Shown here piece after piece: positions 1-11,073 of a stretch of 64,000 nucleotides of DNA. The stretch covers positions 1 through 64,000 of the forward strand of contig JAQTLN010000021.1 in assembly GCA_028714875.1 (NCBI GenBank), written 5' to 3'. Each line of letters starts with the position of its first letter. Position 1 is the stretch's first letter. The notes under the pieces are model-generated. The model was not told where the DNA came from. It saw only the letters and a list, made by a program, of their open reading frames with translations, and did no database searches. The position numbers and the translations under genes were made by a program. The DNA is from Gallionellaceae bacterium (GTDB lineage Bacteria > Pseudomonadota > Gammaproteobacteria > Burkholderiales > Thiobacillaceae).

Positions 1-125
1 CCAATGGTCGCGGGCTGGCGCTCGGCGCATGCCTCGGCATGAAGAACATCGGAAAGCCGTGTGCGGGAAAACTGCATGCACGGTTTGATGAGGGAGGGCA
101 GGTGAAAACCTGTTTTCTACTCTAC
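1..125 (+). mobile_element. 3' end of a group II intron (domains V and VI)
   Basis: Positions 55-86 form a domain V-like hairpin: an AGC triad starts the strand AGCCGTGTGCGG, a GAAA-type tip follows, and CTGCATGCACGGTTT closes it. Domain VI follows (CAGGT GAAA ACCTG stem) and the element ends near TCTACTCTAC at about 124. The rest of the intron, including any reverse transcriptase, lies upstream of the window. The exact 3' splice site is estimated to within a few bases. Confidence 0.75.
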
Positions 126-337
126 CCAATTACGCTCGCCACGTCTGCCTGCCGGCTATCCGAATGAGCGCGGATTTCGGCTGTGTTGGCCTGCTGGTGG
201 ATGCCAAGCCGGAGGCGGTGGGCTTTTACGCGACATTCGGCTTCCTGCCCCTGACCCCGGTGACCGGCGAGTCGTCCATGCAGCCGGTGCCGCTTTTTCT
301 CGCCATCCAGAAGCTGACTCGCCTGTTGGCGCGGTGA
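125..337 (+). pseudogene. C-terminal part of a GNAT-family N-acetyltransferase, 5' part separated by the intron
   Basis: The frame reads in from the intron junction as NYARHVCLPAIRMSADFG and continues GLLVDAKPEAVGFYATFGFLPL, the usual end of small GNAT acetyltransferases of the kind paired with DUF1778-type antitoxins (VDAK, FY..FGF). The open frame reaches the intron boundary without a convincing start, so the 5' exon should lie before the intron, outside the window. If the intron still splices the gene may be functional. If not it is a disrupted gene. The internal ATG at 164 would give only 57 residues, lacking the acetyl-CoA loop. Confidence 0.65.
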
Positions 338-369
338 TTCCTCCCGCATGGGCGGGCACGCCCCGTCGC

Positions 370-1413
370 TTACGGGGCCGGGTTCATCTGGCGCAGGTGG
401 ATGTCTTCGATTGCCGCAAGCGCGTCGGCATTCAGCGGCTTGTCCCATGCGTCCAGATTTTCGCTGAGCTGTGCCAGGGAGGTGGCGCCGATGATCGTGC
501 TGCCCATGAACCAGCGGCGATAGACGAAGGACAGCGCCATTTGCGCGGGCGACATGTCGAACTTTTGCGCGAGCGTGGCATAGGCCGCGACGGCGGGTTG
601 GACGCCGGGTTTCTCATAGCGCTGCGCGAAGCCTTTGAAGCGCGTCACGCGGCCGTCCGCGTTGGGGTTTTTCCAGTATTTGCCTGACAGCAGGCCGAAC
701 GCCAGGGGGGAGTACGCCAGCAGGCTGAGTTGTTCCCGATAGCTGATTTCGCTCAGGCCGAACTCGAACACCCGGTTGATCAGGCTGTAGGAGTTCTGGA
801 TCGAAACCACGCGCGGGAGGCCATGTTCATGTGCCAGGCGCAGGAATTCCATGACGCCCCAGGGCGTTTCGTTGGATAGGCCGATATGGCGAATCTTGCC
901 TTCACGGATCAATTCGGCCAGCGCCTCCAGCTGCGCGCGGATGGGTAGGGCGTCCGTCTCCTGGTCGGGAGAAAACTGATATTCGCCGAACATGGGCACG
1001 TTACGTTCCGGCCAGTGCAACTGGTAGAGGTCGAGGTAATCGGTGCCGAGACGGCGCAGGGAACCTTCGAGTGCCGCCCGCAGGTTGTCGCCATCCAGGG
1101 AGGCCGGGCCGCCGCGTATCCAGTTCAGCGGTCGCCTTGGCCCCGCCACCTTGCTGGCGAGGATGACCTGGTCGCGCGGTTTGCCACGCAGCCAGGTGCC
1201 GATGATGGATTCGCTGCGGGTGAACGTTTCCGGGCGCGGCGGCACCGGGTACATCTCCGCCGTGTCGATGAAATTGACGCCCCGCTCGAAGGCCAGATCG
1301 AGCTGGGCATGGGCCTCCGCTTCACTGTTCTGCTCACCGAAGGTCATGGTGCCTAGACAGATGGCGGAGACCGAGAGGTCACTGTTGCCAAGTTTGCGGT
1401 AGTCCACGGTCAA
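370..1413 (-). CDS. tas: NADP(H)-dependent aldo-keto reductase, Tas type
   Basis: The 347-residue protein matches the Tas family in length and sequence character (LGTMTFGEQNSEAEAHAQLD near residue 20, AEMYPVPPRPET near 52). The aldo-keto reductase tetrad is visible: Asp and Tyr in FIDTAEMY, Lys in LASKVAGP, His in QLHWPERN. It is a soluble cytosolic TIM-barrel oxidoreductase acting on carbonyl substrates; the physiological substrate is unclear. It follows purC by 10 bp on the same strand and may be the last gene of that transcript. Confidence 0.9.
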   Translation of the reverse strand: MTVDYRKLGNSDLSVSAICLGTMTFGEQNSEAEAHAQLDLAFERGVNFIDTAEMYPVPPRPETFTRSESIIGTWLRGKPRDQVILASKVAGPRRPLNWIRGGPASLDGDNLRAALEGSLRRLGTDYLDLYQLHWPERNVPMFGEYQFSPDQETDALPIRAQLEALAELIREGKIRHIGLSNETPWGVMEFLRLAHEHGLPRVVSIQNSYSLINRVFEFGLSEISYREQLSLLAYSPLAFGLLSGKYWKNPNADGRVTRFKGFAQRYEKPGVQPAVAAYATLAQKFDMSPAQMALSFVYRRWFMGSTIIGATSLAQLSENLDAWDKPLNADALAAIEDIHLRQMNPAP

Positions 1414-1423
1414 TCAACTCCTG

Positions 1424-2305
1424 TCAGTCGATCAGGCGGCGCCGCGCTTCCTCATATTTCTCGGCGGTGCGCGCCACCACTTCGGCGGGCAGTTCCGGGC
1501 CGGGCGCTTGTTTGTTCCAACCGGATTGGGTCAGCCAGTCGCGTACATACTGTTTGTCGAAGCTGGGTGGGTTGCCGCCGATCTGGTACTGATCCAGCGG
1601 CCAGAAGCGGGAGGAGTCCGGGGTGAGCACTTCGTCGATCAGGGTCAGGGTGCCATTTTCGTCGAGGCCGAATTCAAACTTGGTGTCGGCGATGATGATG
1701 CCGCGTGTCAGCGCATATTCAGCCGCCGCCTGGTAGAGGGCGATGGCGGCATCGCGTACCCGGGCGGCGAGGTCGCCACCCAACAGTTCGGCACACTGGG
1801 CAAAATCGATGTTCTCGTCGTGCGCGCCCAGAGCCGCCTTGGTGGAGGGGGTGAACAGCGGTTGCGGCAGCTTGGCCGCCTGTTTCAGGCCGGCCGGCAG
1901 CGAAATGCCGCAGACCGATCCGGTTTTCTGATAGTCGGCCCAGCCGCTACCCACCAGATAACCACGCACGATGGCTTCCACCGGCAGAGCCTTCAGTCGT
2001 TTCACGACGATGGCGCGGCCGGCTACCTGGGGGCGTTCATCCGGGGTCACCACACTCTCCGGAGCGTCTCCGGTAAGTTGGTTGGGCAGGATGTCGGCCA
2101 GTTTCCTGAACCAGAAATCGGCCACCGCCGTGAGCACCTTGCCCTTGCCGGGAATCGGCGTCGGCATGATCACGTCGAAGGCGGACAGGCGGTCGCTGGT
2201 GACGATCAGCATGCGCTTGTCATCCACCGCATAGATGTCTCGCACCTTGCCTTTGTGGATCAATGGCAAGGAATGGATGGTCGATTCGTAGAGGGCGTCG
2301 GTCAT
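1424..2305 (-). CDS. purC: phosphoribosylaminoimidazole-succinocarboxamide synthase (SAICAR synthetase)
   Basis: PurC joins CAIR and aspartate using ATP in purine biosynthesis. The 293-residue product starts MTDALYES and carries the family's HKGKVRDIY nucleotide-binding loop, [26 protein letters not shown] and the metal site FEFGLDENG. The ORF track starts 34 codons earlier, but that extension is unlike the family and runs into intergenic sequence, so the ATG at 2305 is preferred. The longer (about 290 residues) monofunctional form is common in betaproteobacteria and yeast. A dispersed repeat lies just upstream. Confidence 0.93.
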   Translation of the reverse strand: MTDALYESTIHSLPLIHKGKVRDIYAVDDKRMLIVTSDRLSAFDVIMPTPIPGKGKVLTAVADFWFRKLADILPNQLTGDAPESVVTPDERPQVAGRAIVVKRLKALPVEAIVRGYLVGSGWADYQKTGSVCGISLPAGLKQAAKLPQPLFTPSTKAALGAHDENIDFAQCAELLGGDLAARVRDAAIALYQAAAEYALTRGIIIADTKFEFGLDENGTLTLIDEVLTPDSSRFWPLDQYQIGGNPPSFDKQYVRDWLTQSGWNKQAPGPELPAEVVARTAEKYEEARRRLID

Positions 2306-2394
2306 GGTGTGTGAAAGGGCGGTTGCCGGAAGACGGCATTCTACAGAGCGAAGTAATCGGTCCGTAGTCAACAAATCGCGCCGATGCACCACCT

Positions 2395-2450
2395 GTAGCG
2401 CCGGCATCCTTGCCGGCGTCTTAAAACAGCCGGCTGGAAGTCGGCGCTAC
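2395..2450. repeat. dispersed palindromic repeat, GTAGCGCCGGC family
   Basis: An imperfect inverted repeat: GTAGCGCCGGCATCCTTGCCGGC on one arm and GCCGGCTGGAAGTCGGCGCTAC on the other. Related copies lie at 58242-58320, 60170-60193 and, partly, 63568-63592. It fills the space between the small gene at 2465 and purC. Confidence 0.85.
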
Positions 2451-2464
2451 ATTGCGCGTCGGCT

Positions 2465-2845
2465 TCAGTCAGTCTGCTCTGGCGTGGAGAGGTAAACGAT
2501 CTGATGGCCCTTCAGCGCGACCAGGGCTTTGGTTTCTTCGCTCACTTGCGCGGGATCGGCCAGGGCGAGGGCGGTGATGCCCCGGTAACGGCCCAGGTAG
2601 CTGAGGATTTCCTCGCTCATTTCGCCGTGGGCGCTGCTCACGTGGTAGTCGATGCCGCTGTGTTCGAGTCGCAGCAGCAGCAGGGCGAGCATGGTGGTGG
2701 GCTCGCGCGGCGGGTTGATCAGGAGGATGTCCAGACGTGGACAGATGTGCGCGCAGTGGCGCAACAAGGTGGCGAGCAGCTCGCGTTCCAGGGTGCGACC
2801 GTTGAGTGCAAGCAGGACGCGGGTGTGCGGGCGCAGGGACTTCAT
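2465..2845 (-). CDS. small protein of unknown function, possibly universal-stress-like alpha/beta fold
   Basis: A 126-residue soluble protein starting MKSLRPHTRVLLALNG. Alternating hydrophobic strands (RVLLALNG, LDILLINPP, ITALALADP, HQIVYLS) and helices suggest a Rossmann-like or universal-stress-like fold, but no defining motif is visible. It begins just after the fba terminator and may share a transcript with purC. The alternative start seven codons upstream (2866) lies in the terminator hairpin and has no better ribosome site. Function unknown. Confidence 0.6.
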   Translation of the reverse strand: MKSLRPHTRVLLALNGRTLERELLATLLRHCAHICPRLDILLINPPREPTTMLALLLLRLEHSGIDYHVSSAHGEMSEEILSYLGRYRGITALALADPAQVSEETKALVALKGHQIVYLSTPEQTD

Positions 2846-2868
2846 GGTTTTCGCTGGCGGCGGCAAGC

Positions 2869-2895
2869 AAAAAGCGGCCCCGGAGGGCCGCTTTC
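2869..2895 (-). terminator. rho-independent terminator after fba
   Basis: On the minus strand AAGCGGCCC-TCCG-GGGCCGCTT is followed by TTTGCTTG: a 9-bp GC-rich stem with a stable tetraloop and a T tract, 25 bp past the fba stop. It should end the tkt-gap-pgk-pyk-fba transcript. Confidence 0.85.
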
Positions 2896-2920
2896 AGGAT
2901 GCCGATCGAACAAGGAAGTC

Positions 2921-3988
2921 TTAGTTGACTTTGGGGTCAAGCTCGCCCTTGTCGTAGCGCTTCTGCATGTCTTCCAGGCTGTAGACCTTGGTGATCTTGC
3001 TGGCCATGCCGGCGGCGCCGAAGGCTTCGTAACGGGCCGAGCAGATGCCGCTCATGGCCTTGGTGGCTTCCTTCAGGAACTTGCGCGGGTCGAAGTTGGC
3101 CTTGTTCTCGGCCAGGTGCTTGCGGATGGCGCCGGTGGACGCCATGCGCAGGTCGGTGTCGATGTTGACCTTGCGCACGCCGTTCTTGATGCCTTCGACG
3201 ATTTCCGAAACCGGCACACCGTAGGTCTGGCCCATGTCGCCGCCGTAGCTGTTGATGATGGCGAGCCAGTCTTCCGGAACCGAGGAGGAACCGTGCATGA
3301 CCAGGTGCACGTTAGGGATGCGATCGTGGATTTCTTTCACGCGGTCGATGCGCAGCACTTTGCCGGTGGGCTTCTGGGTGAACTTGTAGGCGCCGTGGCT
3401 GGTGCCGATGGCGATGGCCAGGGCGTCGACCTTGGTCTTGGTCACGAAATCGGCGGCCTCGTTGGGGTCGGTGAGCAATTGGTCGTGAGACAGTTTGCCC
3501 TCGGCGCCGTGGCCGTCTTCCTCGCCGGCCATGCCGGATTCCAGGGAGCCCAGGCAGCCCAGTTCGCCTTCCACGGAAACGCCGCAGGCATGCGCCAGTT
3601 CGGTCACATGGGCGGTGGTATTCACGTTGTATTCATAGGTCGAGGGGGTTTTGCCGTCGGTACCCAGCGAGCCGTCCATCATCACCGAGCTGAAACCGGA
3701 CTGGATGGAACGGAAGCAGATGCTGGGGGAAGCGCCGTGATCCTGGTGCATGCAGACCGGGATATGCGGGTATTGCTCGATGGCGGCCAGGATCAGGTGG
3801 CGCAGGAAGGGCTCGCCGGCGTAGGAACGCGCGCCAGCGGAACCTTGCAGGATCACCGGGCTGTTGGTCTTGTCGGCGGCCTGCATGATGGCCTGGACCT
3901 GTTCCATGTTGTTGACGTTGAAGGCGGGCAGGCCATAGCCGTTTTCGGCGGCGTGGTCGAGTAGTTGACGCAGGGAAATCAGAGCCAT
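2921..3988 (-). CDS. fba: class II fructose-1,6-bisphosphate aldolase (Calvin-cycle subtype)
   Basis: This zinc aldolase interconverts fructose-1,6-bisphosphate with GAP and DHAP in glycolysis, gluconeogenesis or the Calvin cycle. The 355 residues match the CbbA-type class II enzymes: metal histidine in [43 protein letters not shown] and [12 protein letters not shown]. The start ATG has a good ribosome site (AGGAG about 7 bases upstream). It is last in the tkt-gap-pgk-pyk-fba cluster, 22 bp after pyk, and is followed by a strong terminator. No RuBisCO or phosphoribulokinase is in the window, so a Calvin role is not shown. Confidence 0.95.
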   Translation of the reverse strand: MALISLRQLLDHAAENGYGLPAFNVNNMEQVQAIMQAADKTNSPVILQGSAGARSYAGEPFLRHLILAAIEQYPHIPVCMHQDHGASPSICFRSIQSGFSSVMMDGSLGTDGKTPSTYEYNVNTTAHVTELAHACGVSVEGELGCLGSLESGMAGEEDGHGAEGKLSHDQLLTDPNEAADFVTKTKVDALAIAIGTSHGAYKFTQKPTGKVLRIDRVKEIHDRIPNVHLVMHGSSSVPEDWLAIINSYGGDMGQTYGVPVSEIVEGIKNGVRKVNIDTDLRMASTGAIRKHLAENKANFDPRKFLKEATKAMSGICSARYEAFGAAGMASKITKVYSLEDMQKRYDKGELDPKVN

Positions 3989-4010
3989 CGTGTTTCTCCT
4001 ATTCGGTTGA

Positions 4011-5444
4011 TCAGGCTTTTTTGCGTTCGCCGACGCGAACGATTTTCAGGGTATTGGTGCCGCCGGGTTTGCCAATCGGCTCACCGATGGTGAGCAGAAT
4101 CAGGTCGCCGTTGCGTACCGCGCCGCGCCGCCGTAGTTCGTCTTCCGCCTCGGCAAGCAACTGGTCACGTTCGTTGCTGGACGGGCGGAAGTTGACCGGG
4201 TAGACGCCACGGAAGAGCGTCACCTTTCTACGGGTCTCGACTTCCGGCGTCAAGGCGTAGATCGGCACATGGGTGCTGATGCGGCTCATCCACAGGGCGG
4301 TCGAGCCGGACTGGGTCATGGCGGCAATCGCCTTGACGTTGAGGTTGAGCGCCGTGAACGCGGCCGACATGGCGATGGCTTCGTCCACCCGGAGAAAACC
4401 GTGGTCGAGCATGCCCTTGCCGAAGGCCGGTTCCATCTCTTTCTCGGCTTCCAGGCAGACCCGGTGCATGGCGGAAATGGCTTCCACCGGGTACTTGCCG
4501 GCGGCCGTCTCGGCCGAGAGCATGACCGCGTCGGTGCCGTCCAGCACCGCGTTGGCGACGTCGGAGACTTCGGCGCGCGTGGGAATCGGGGACTCGATCA
4601 TCGATTCCATCATCTGCGTGGCGGTGATGACCACCTTGTTCTTTTCCCGCGCCATCCGGGTCATGCGCTTTTGCAGCGCGGGCACGGCGGCGTCGCCCAC
4701 TTCCACTCCGAGGTCGCCACGCGCCACCATGATGGCATCGGAGGCATTGAGGATTTCGTCTAGCGCCTCGATGGCTTCCGCGCGTTCGATCTTGGCGACG
4801 ATCCAGGCACGGCCGCCGGCTGCGCGGAGGATTTCGCGCGCTTGCTGGATGTCCGCGGCGGATCGCGGGAATGAAACCGCCAGGTAATCCGCCTTGATCA
4901 GGGCGGCGGTCTTGATGTCCTCGATGTCCTTCTCGGTCAGCGCGGCGGCGGAAAGGCCGCCGCCCTTGCGGTTGATGCCCTTGTTATTGGACAGCACGCC
5001 GCCTTGCACGACCTTGCAGAACACTTCATCGCCCTTGACCTCTTCCACCCACATCTCGATGCGGCCGTCGTCCAGCAGCAGGGTGGCGCCGCGCGCCACA
5101 TCCTTCACCAGTTGCGGGTAATCGAGGCCGACCCGGGTCTGGTCGCCCAGTTTGCAGGCGGCATCGAAAACGAAGGGGTCGCCGGGGCTCAGGGAAATCT
5201 TGCCGTCCTTGAACCGGCCGATGCGGATCTTGGGGCCTTGCAGGTCCACCAGCACGCCGACGGCGCGACCGCGCGTCTTGGCCAGCGAGCGCACCAGCTC
5301 GCAGCGCTGTTGATGTTCCTCGGCGCTGCCGTGGGAGAAATTCAGGCGAACGACGTCCACCCCGGCTTCCAGCATCTTGTCCAGAACTTTGGGGTCGGAA
5401 CAGGCGGGGCCGAGGGTGGCGACGATTTTGGTTCTACGGAGCAT
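4011..5444 (-). CDS. pyk: pyruvate kinase
   Basis: It transfers phosphate from phosphoenolpyruvate to ADP. The product starts [14 protein letters not shown], the standard beginning, giving 477 residues. Signature stretches are present: VVRLNFSHG, the active-site [46 protein letters not shown] and [15 protein letters not shown]. The track start at 5501 adds 19 residues from the intergenic hairpin and is rejected. It sits between pgk and fba. Confidence 0.95.
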   Translation of the reverse strand: MLRRTKIVATLGPACSDPKVLDKMLEAGVDVVRLNFSHGSAEEHQQRCELVRSLAKTRGRAVGVLVDLQGPKIRIGRFKDGKISLSPGDPFVFDAACKLGDQTRVGLDYPQLVKDVARGATLLLDDGRIEMWVEEVKGDEVFCKVVQGGVLSNNKGINRKGGGLSAAALTEKDIEDIKTAALIKADYLAVSFPRSAADIQQAREILRAAGGRAWIVAKIERAEAIEALDEILNASDAIMVARGDLGVEVGDAAVPALQKRMTRMAREKNKVVITATQMMESMIESPIPTRAEVSDVANAVLDGTDAVMLSAETAAGKYPVEAISAMHRVCLEAEKEMEPAFGKGMLDHGFLRVDEAIAMSAAFTALNLNVKAIAAMTQSGSTALWMSRISTHVPIYALTPEVETRRKVTLFRGVYPVNFRPSSNERDQLLAEAEDELRRRGAVRNGDLILLTIGEPIGKPGGTNTLKIVRVGERKKA

Positions 5445-5499
5445 GTGTTTCTCGATGTAGGAGGCCCTGAGGGAAAACCCCGGTGGGCCGATTTGACTC

Positions 5500-5529
5500 A
5501 TTTCGCGCCGCGAGCGGCGCTCCTACGTA
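5500..5529. repeat. short inverted repeat between pgk and pyk
   Basis: TTCGCGCCGCGAGCGGCGCTCCTACG: on the minus strand it reads GTAGGAGCGCCGCTCGCGGCGCGA, resembling the GTAGGAGCG-type intergenic repeats of many proteobacteria. It is only a few bases from the pgk stop. Confidence 0.5.
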
Positions 5530-6714
5530 TCAGCCGGCAGCTCGCTTTTCCAGGATGTCCACGGCGGGCAGAACCTTGCCCTCCAGGTATTCCAGGAAGG
5601 CGCCGCCGGCGGTGGAGATGTAGGACACCTTGTCGTAGATGTCGTACTTCTGGATGGCGGCGATGGTGTCGCCGCCACCGGCCAGGGTGAAGGCCTTGGT
5701 ATTGGCGATGGCCATGGCGATGGCCTTGGTGCCTTCGCCGAACTGGTCGAATTCGAACACGCCGACGGGGCCGTTCCAGACCACGGTGCCGGCACTCATG
5801 ATGATGTCGACGAGTTCCTGAGCCGATTTCGGGCCGATGTCGAAAATCATGTCGTCGTCGGAAACGTCGCCGGCATCCTTCAGCACGGCGGGTTCATTGG
5901 CGTCGAATTGCTTGCCGCAAACCACGTCGACGGCGATGGGGATGGTGGCGCCGCGCGCGGTCATCTTGGTGATCAGGGCCTGGGCGGTGGGGACCAGGTC
6001 GTCTTCGCAGAGGGACTTGCCGACGTTCTTGCCGGTGGCCTTGAGGAAGGTGTTGGCGATGCCGCCGCCGACCACCAGTTGCTCGCATTTCTCGGACAGG
6101 GCTTCCAGCACGGTCAGCTTGGTGGAGACCTTGGAGCCGCCGACGATGGCGACCATGGGACGGGCCGGGTTGGCCAGGGCCTTGTCCAGGGCTTCCAGTT
6201 CCTGGCTGACCAGGATACCGGCGCAGGCGGTCGGCGCGAATTCGGCGATGCCGTAGGTGGAGGCCTGGGCGCGGTGGGCGGTGCCGAAGGCGTCCAGCAC
6301 GAACACGTCGCACAGGGCGGCGTATTTCTTCGCGGTTTCCTCGACGTTTTTCTTCTCGCCCTTGTTGACGCGGCAGTTCTCCAGCAGCACGACTTCGCCC
6401 TCGGCGACGTCAAATCCGCCGTCGACCCAATCCTTGATCAGGCGCACCGGCTTGCCCAGTTTGGCGGCCATGACATCGGCGACCGGCTGCAAGGAAACTT
6501 CAGGCGTCCATTCGCCTTCGGTTGGACGACCCAGGTGGGAGGTGACCATGACCTTGGCGCCGGCCTTGAGGGCGTGCTCGATGGTGGGCATGGACGCGGT
6601 GATGCGGGCGTCGGAGGTGACCTTGCCTTCCTTGACGGGGACGTTCAGATCGGCGCGGATGAAGACGCGCTTGCCCTTGAGGTCGAGGTCGGTCATGCGG
6701 AGGAATTTGGCCAT
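5530..6714 (-). CDS. pgk: phosphoglycerate kinase
   Basis: It interconverts 1,3-bisphosphoglycerate plus ADP with 3-phosphoglycerate plus ATP. The 394-residue protein has the family landmarks: [13 protein letters not shown] near residue 20, the substrate-binding [22 protein letters not shown], the hinge GPVGVFEF and the nucleotide loop GGGDTIAAI. The start ATG follows CAGGAGCACCCAA. Between gap and pgk lies a palindromic repeat, so gap-pgk cotranscription must pass through a hairpin. Confidence 0.95.
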   Translation of the reverse strand: MAKFLRMTDLDLKGKRVFIRADLNVPVKEGKVTSDARITASMPTIEHALKAGAKVMVTSHLGRPTEGEWTPEVSLQPVADVMAAKLGKPVRLIKDWVDGGFDVAEGEVVLLENCRVNKGEKKNVEETAKKYAALCDVFVLDAFGTAHRAQASTYGIAEFAPTACAGILVSQELEALDKALANPARPMVAIVGGSKVSTKLTVLEALSEKCEQLVVGGGIANTFLKATGKNVGKSLCEDDLVPTAQALITKMTARGATIPIAVDVVCGKQFDANEPAVLKDAGDVSDDDMIFDIGPKSAQELVDIIMSAGTVVWNGPVGVFEFDQFGEGTKAIAMAIANTKAFTLAGGGDTIAAIQKYDIYDKVSYISTAGGAFLEYLEGKVLPAVDILEKRAAG

Positions 6715-6780
6715 TTGGGTGCTCCTGGAAAGTAAGTGGTAAGGGTTGAGTGGGCTCAGGCCTTACGGCTCACGGGGTGG

Positions 6781-6851
6781 GTAGGTCGGGTTAGGCCAAA
6801 GGCCGTAACCCGACATGGAACGTCGGGTTACGCTTCGCTAACCCGACCTAC
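6781..6851. repeat. dispersed palindrome, GTAGGTCGGGTTA family
   Basis: The ends are GTAGGTCGGGTTA and its complement TAACCCGACCTAC, with an internal GTAACCCGAC/GTCGGGTTAC pair. It fills the gap-pgk spacer. A partial copy lies at 61420-61450 inside an antitoxin remnant. Confidence 0.85.
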
Positions 6852-6859
6852 AGCCTTCA

Positions 6860-7861
<1,002 letters not shown>

Positions 7862-7884
7862 TTATCTCCTTGATAAGAAAACAT

Positions 7885-7918
7885 CGGATCGGGTGGCATG
7901 ACGGCCAACCCCGATCCG
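7885..7918 (-). terminator. hairpin between tkt and gap, possible attenuator or processing site
   Basis: CGGATCGGG and CCCGATCCG flank a 16-base loop. On the minus strand the stem is followed by ATGTTTTCTT, a weak T tract. It could partly end transcription after tkt or protect a processed end; it is unlikely to be a full terminator because gap follows at once with a good ribosome site. Confidence 0.45.
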
Positions 7919-7934
7919 CATATTCAATTGATGC

Positions 7935-9923
7935 TTACAGAATGCCCTTGACGGTGGCGACCACGTTCTCGACGGTGAAGCCGAACTCCTTGAACAACTC
8001 CGGAGCGGGCGCGGACTCGCCGAAACGGTCGAGGCCGACCACGGCGCCGCGCAGGCCGACGTACTTCCACCAGCCGTCGGTGACGCCGGCTTCGATGGCG
8101 ACCTTGTGCACGGTGGGCAGCAGCACGCTGTCCTTGTAGGCCTTGTCCTGCTTGTCGAACACGTTGGTGGAAGGCATGGACACCACGCGGGCGGCAATGC
8201 CTTCGGCCTTCAGGGCTTCCTGCGACTTCATCGCCAGTTCCACTTCGGAACCGGTGGCGATCAGCACGACCTTGGCGTCACCCTCGCAATCGGAGATCAC
8301 ATAGCCGCCGCGGCGGATGTCGGCGATCTGCGCGTCGGAACGCTTGACGAAGGGCAGGTTCTGGCGCGACAGGATGTGGCAGCTGGGGCCGTCCGTCTTC
8401 TCGACGCTGGCCGCCCAGGCGACCAGGGTCTCGGTGCTGTCGCAGGGACGCCAGACGGTCATGTTGGGGATCATGCGCAGGGTGGCGGTCTGCTCGACCG
8501 GCTGGTGCGTCGGGCCGTCTTCGCCCAGGCCGATGGAGTCGTGGGTGAACACATACACCACGCGCTGCTTCATCAGCGCCGACATGCGCAGGGCGTTGCG
8601 GGCGTATTCCGAGAACATCAGGAAGGTGCCGCCGAACGGGAACAGGCCACCGTGCAGCGCCATGCCGTTCATGATGTGGCTCATGCCGAACTCGCGCACG
8701 CCGTAGGAGATGTAGTTGCCGCCCGGGTTGCGGTGCAGGGGGTGGCAGCCAGGCCAGTTGGTCAGATTGGAACCGGTCAGATCGGCGGAACCGCCAACAC
8801 GCTCGGGCAGGGTGGACACCAGACGCTCGATGGCCAGTTGGCTGGACTTGCGAGTGGCGACGTTTTCCGCTTTTTCCAGGGTGGTGGCCAGCGCGGCTTG
8901 CACGCGACCATTCCAGTCGGCGGGCAGTTCACCATTCACGCGACGAGTGAATTCGGCGGCCAGTTCGGGGAACTGAGTCGTGTATTCGGAGAACTTGTTG
9001 TTCCACAGCTTTTCCAGGCCCTCGCCCTTGGTCTTGGCGTCCCAGCCGTCGTAGACATCCTGGGGAATGACGAAGGGCTCGTGGTTCCAGCCGATGTGCT
9101 TGCGGGTGGCTTCGATCTCGGCGTTGCCCAGCGCGGCGCCGTGCACGTCGTGGGTGCCTTCCTTGTTCGGGGAACCTTTGCCGATGATGGTCTTGCAGCA
9201 GATCAGAGTGGGCTTGTCGCTGGACTGCTTGGCTTTCTGCACGGCGGCTTCGATGGCAACCGCGTCGTGGCCGTTGACGCCGGCAATCACGTTCCAGCCG
9301 TAGGCTTCGAAACGCTTCGGGGTGTCGTCGGTGAACCAGCCGTCGGTGTGGCCATCGATGGAGATGCCGTTGTCGTCCCAGAAGGCGATCAGTTTGTTCA
9401 GGTGCCAGGTGCCTGCCAGGGCGCAGGCTTCGTGCGAGATGCCTTCCATCATGCAGCCGTCACCCATGAACACATAGGTGTGATGGTTGACGATGTCGAG
9501 GCCGGGCTTGTTGAACTCGTGCGCCAGCAGTTTTTCGGCCAGCGCCATGCCGACCGCGTTGGTGATGCCTTGGCCGAGGGGGCCGGTGGTGGTCTCGACG
9601 CCTGGGGTGTAGCCCAGTTCCGGGTGGCCCGGGGTCTTGGAGTGCAGCTGGCGGAACTGCTTGAGGTCGTCGATGCTGAGGTCGTAGCCGGTCAGGTGCA
9701 GCAGCGCGTAGATCAGCATGGAGCCGTGGCCGTTGGACAGGACGAAGCGGTCGCGATCGGCCCACTTGGGGTTGGTCGGGTTGTGGCGCATGTGGTGGTT
9801 CCACACCACTTCCGAGATTTCCGCCATGCCCATGGGCGCGCCGGGGTGGCCGGAATTGGCTTTCTGCACAGCATCCATCGCCAGGGCGCGGATTGCGTTC
9901 GCGAGGTCGTTACGTGTTGCCAT
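7935..9923 (-). CDS. tkt: transketolase
   Basis: A thiamine-diphosphate enzyme of the pentose phosphate and Calvin pathways that moves two-carbon units between sugar phosphates. 662 residues, full length. Visible motifs: [15 protein letters not shown] near residue 22, the ThDP-binding [27 protein letters not shown], and [16 protein letters not shown] in the pyrimidine domain. It is the first gene of the cluster and has its own likely promoter upstream. The start follows TTGAGGAATCAAAAAC. Confidence 0.96.
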   Translation of the reverse strand: MATRNDLANAIRALAMDAVQKANSGHPGAPMGMAEISEVVWNHHMRHNPTNPKWADRDRFVLSNGHGSMLIYALLHLTGYDLSIDDLKQFRQLHSKTPGHPELGYTPGVETTTGPLGQGITNAVGMALAEKLLAHEFNKPGLDIVNHHTYVFMGDGCMMEGISHEACALAGTWHLNKLIAFWDDNGISIDGHTDGWFTDDTPKRFEAYGWNVIAGVNGHDAVAIEAAVQKAKQSSDKPTLICCKTIIGKGSPNKEGTHDVHGAALGNAEIEATRKHIGWNHEPFVIPQDVYDGWDAKTKGEGLEKLWNNKFSEYTTQFPELAAEFTRRVNGELPADWNGRVQAALATTLEKAENVATRKSSQLAIERLVSTLPERVGGSADLTGSNLTNWPGCHPLHRNPGGNYISYGVREFGMSHIMNGMALHGGLFPFGGTFLMFSEYARNALRMSALMKQRVVYVFTHDSIGLGEDGPTHQPVEQTATLRMIPNMTVWRPCDSTETLVAWAASVEKTDGPSCHILSRQNLPFVKRSDAQIADIRRGGYVISDCEGDAKVVLIATGSEVELAMKSQEALKAEGIAARVVSMPSTNVFDKQDKAYKDSVLLPTVHKVAIEAGVTDGWWKYVGLRGAVVGLDRFGESAPAPELFKEFGFTVENVVATVKGIL

Positions 9924-9982
9924 GTTTTTGATTCCTCAAGAAAAAAACCGGTATCGACACCCAGTCCGGGCGGAAAGCTTCG

Positions 9983-10012
9983 ATTATGTGCAAGCCCGAT
10001 ATGCCAGAGCAA
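9983..10012 (-). promoter_or_regulatory. likely sigma-70 promoter for tkt cluster
   Basis: On the minus strand TTGCTC, an 18-base spacer and CATAAT lie about 60 bases before the tkt start. It is the best -35/-10 pair in the upstream region. No clear activator site was identified. Confidence 0.5.
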
Positions 10013-10266
10013 GCCCCGCTAGCGCCTGAAAGGCGCTGATCTGAGCCGCATAACCGGCCTCGCGGCCTTGATTCATGCGGGGAGATGGGTTCGGACCAGG
10101 AAAAATTAAAATGTTTTTATATGCTGTTGTTGCTCGCTTATGGAATCAGCCATGAAGCCGCTTCTGGTGCGGTGCACAAAGGCATCATTGGGGGCATTTC
10201 GACAGCATCATTAATATTCATTGATTGTTCATTGGCCGGGAAAAAGTCGCTGGCCCTCGTAAAGCG
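10013..10266. other. gene-free stretch upstream of tkt
   Basis: Together with the tkt leader this makes about 340 bp without a convincing gene. It contains a small hairpin (AGCGCC TGAAA GGCGCT near 10020-10036), an AT-rich run near 10210-10235 (ATTAATATTCATTGATTG) and a GGTGCGGTGCAC motif near 10168. No riboswitch was recognised. The overlapping 119-codon track ORF has no recognisable content. Confidence 0.5.
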
Positions 10267-11073
10267 TCAATTCTCCGCCATTTCCCGTCCGCGGGACACC
10301 CAGTTCCGCCACTGTGCCAGCAATTCCGGTGTCTGTGCCGCCAGCACCGAGCGGCACCAAGGGTCGGCCGCCAGGAATTCGTCGCCATTGAGGCCGCAAA
10401 CGGCGGCGCCGGCTTCTTTCAGGATCAGCCAGCCGGCGGCGTAGTCCCACATTTTCTGGCCGCCGTGCAGGTAGATGTGCAGGCGGCCCGCCGCCACATA
10501 GCACCAGTCGAGCGTGCTGGCGCCGAGATTGCGTTGCGAGGCGTAGGGATGTTCCCGCGCCAGAACGCCGGCCAGGGCGCGATCGATGCGCTTCAGGTCG
10601 ATTCCGGCCATGCAGCGATTCAGATTATCGGGCGGCAGTTTCAAAGGCAGCGGGTCGCCATTCATGAAAGCGCCACCGCCTTCGCTCGCATAGAAGGCCT
10701 CGTCGGCCTGCGGGTCGTAGACCACGCCCAGGATCGTGCGGCCGTGTCGGACCAGGGCAATGGAAATGGCGAAGAAGGGCAGGCCGTTGACGAAGTTGCT
10801 GGTGCCGTCGATGGGGTCCACGCACCAGAATCCGTCGTCGCCTTGGCTCCAGACCGCTTTCTGTTCGTCCTCGCTCATTTCCTCGCCCAGCATGGGGTAG
10901 GGCGCGATGGCGTGGAGTCGCGCGAAAAGGGCGCTCTGCGCGGCGAGGTCGGCCTCGGTGAGCAGGCTTCCGTCCACCTTGCGCTGGTGAGCAACCTTGA
11001 GATAGCGCGGCATCACCTCCTCGCGCCCGACTGAGCGGGCGGCGGCGATGACCTGGTCGAGCAGTGCTTTCAT
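10267..11073 (-). CDS. inositol-monophosphatase-family phosphatase
   Basis: A Mg-dependent phosphatase of the IMPase/HisN/CysQ superfamily, 268 residues. Motifs are intact: DGSLLTEAD, the metal ligand LGEEMSED, the WCVDPIDGTSNFVNG core and the C-terminal WDYAAGWLILKEAGA. The substrate (histidinol phosphate, inositol phosphate or PAP) cannot be told from motifs alone. Start 11073 gives an ATGA overlap with the stop of the upstream thioredoxin-like gene, implying translational coupling, and is preferred to the track start three codons earlier. Confidence 0.85.
   Translation of the reverse strand: MKALLDQVIAAARSVGREEVMPRYLKVAHQRKVDGSLLTEADLAAQSALFARLHAIAPYPMLGEEMSEDEQKAVWSQGDDGFWCVDPIDGTSNFVNGLPFFAISIALVRHGRTILGVVYDPQADEAFYASEGGGAFMNGDPLPLKLPPDNLNRCMAGIDLKRIDRALAGVLAREHPYASQRNLGASTLDWCYVAAGRLHIYLHGGQKMWDYAAGWLILKEAGAAVCGLNGDEFLAADPWCRSVLAAQTPELLAQWRNWVSRGREMAEN

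Noticed and set aside
8106-10022. 638-codon ORF opposite tkt, and similar long ORFs opposite mshQ (25734-27740), the PBP (38829-40937), mshL (20442-21848) and fba (2504-3964).
   Set aside because: They are mirror frames of clearly recognised genes in GC-rich DNA, with His/Gly/Val/Ala-rich nonsense translations and no family features.
9924-10266. A riboswitch or phosphate-type leader upstream of tkt.
   Set aside because: Only one small hairpin is visible and no conserved riboswitch core could be recognised.
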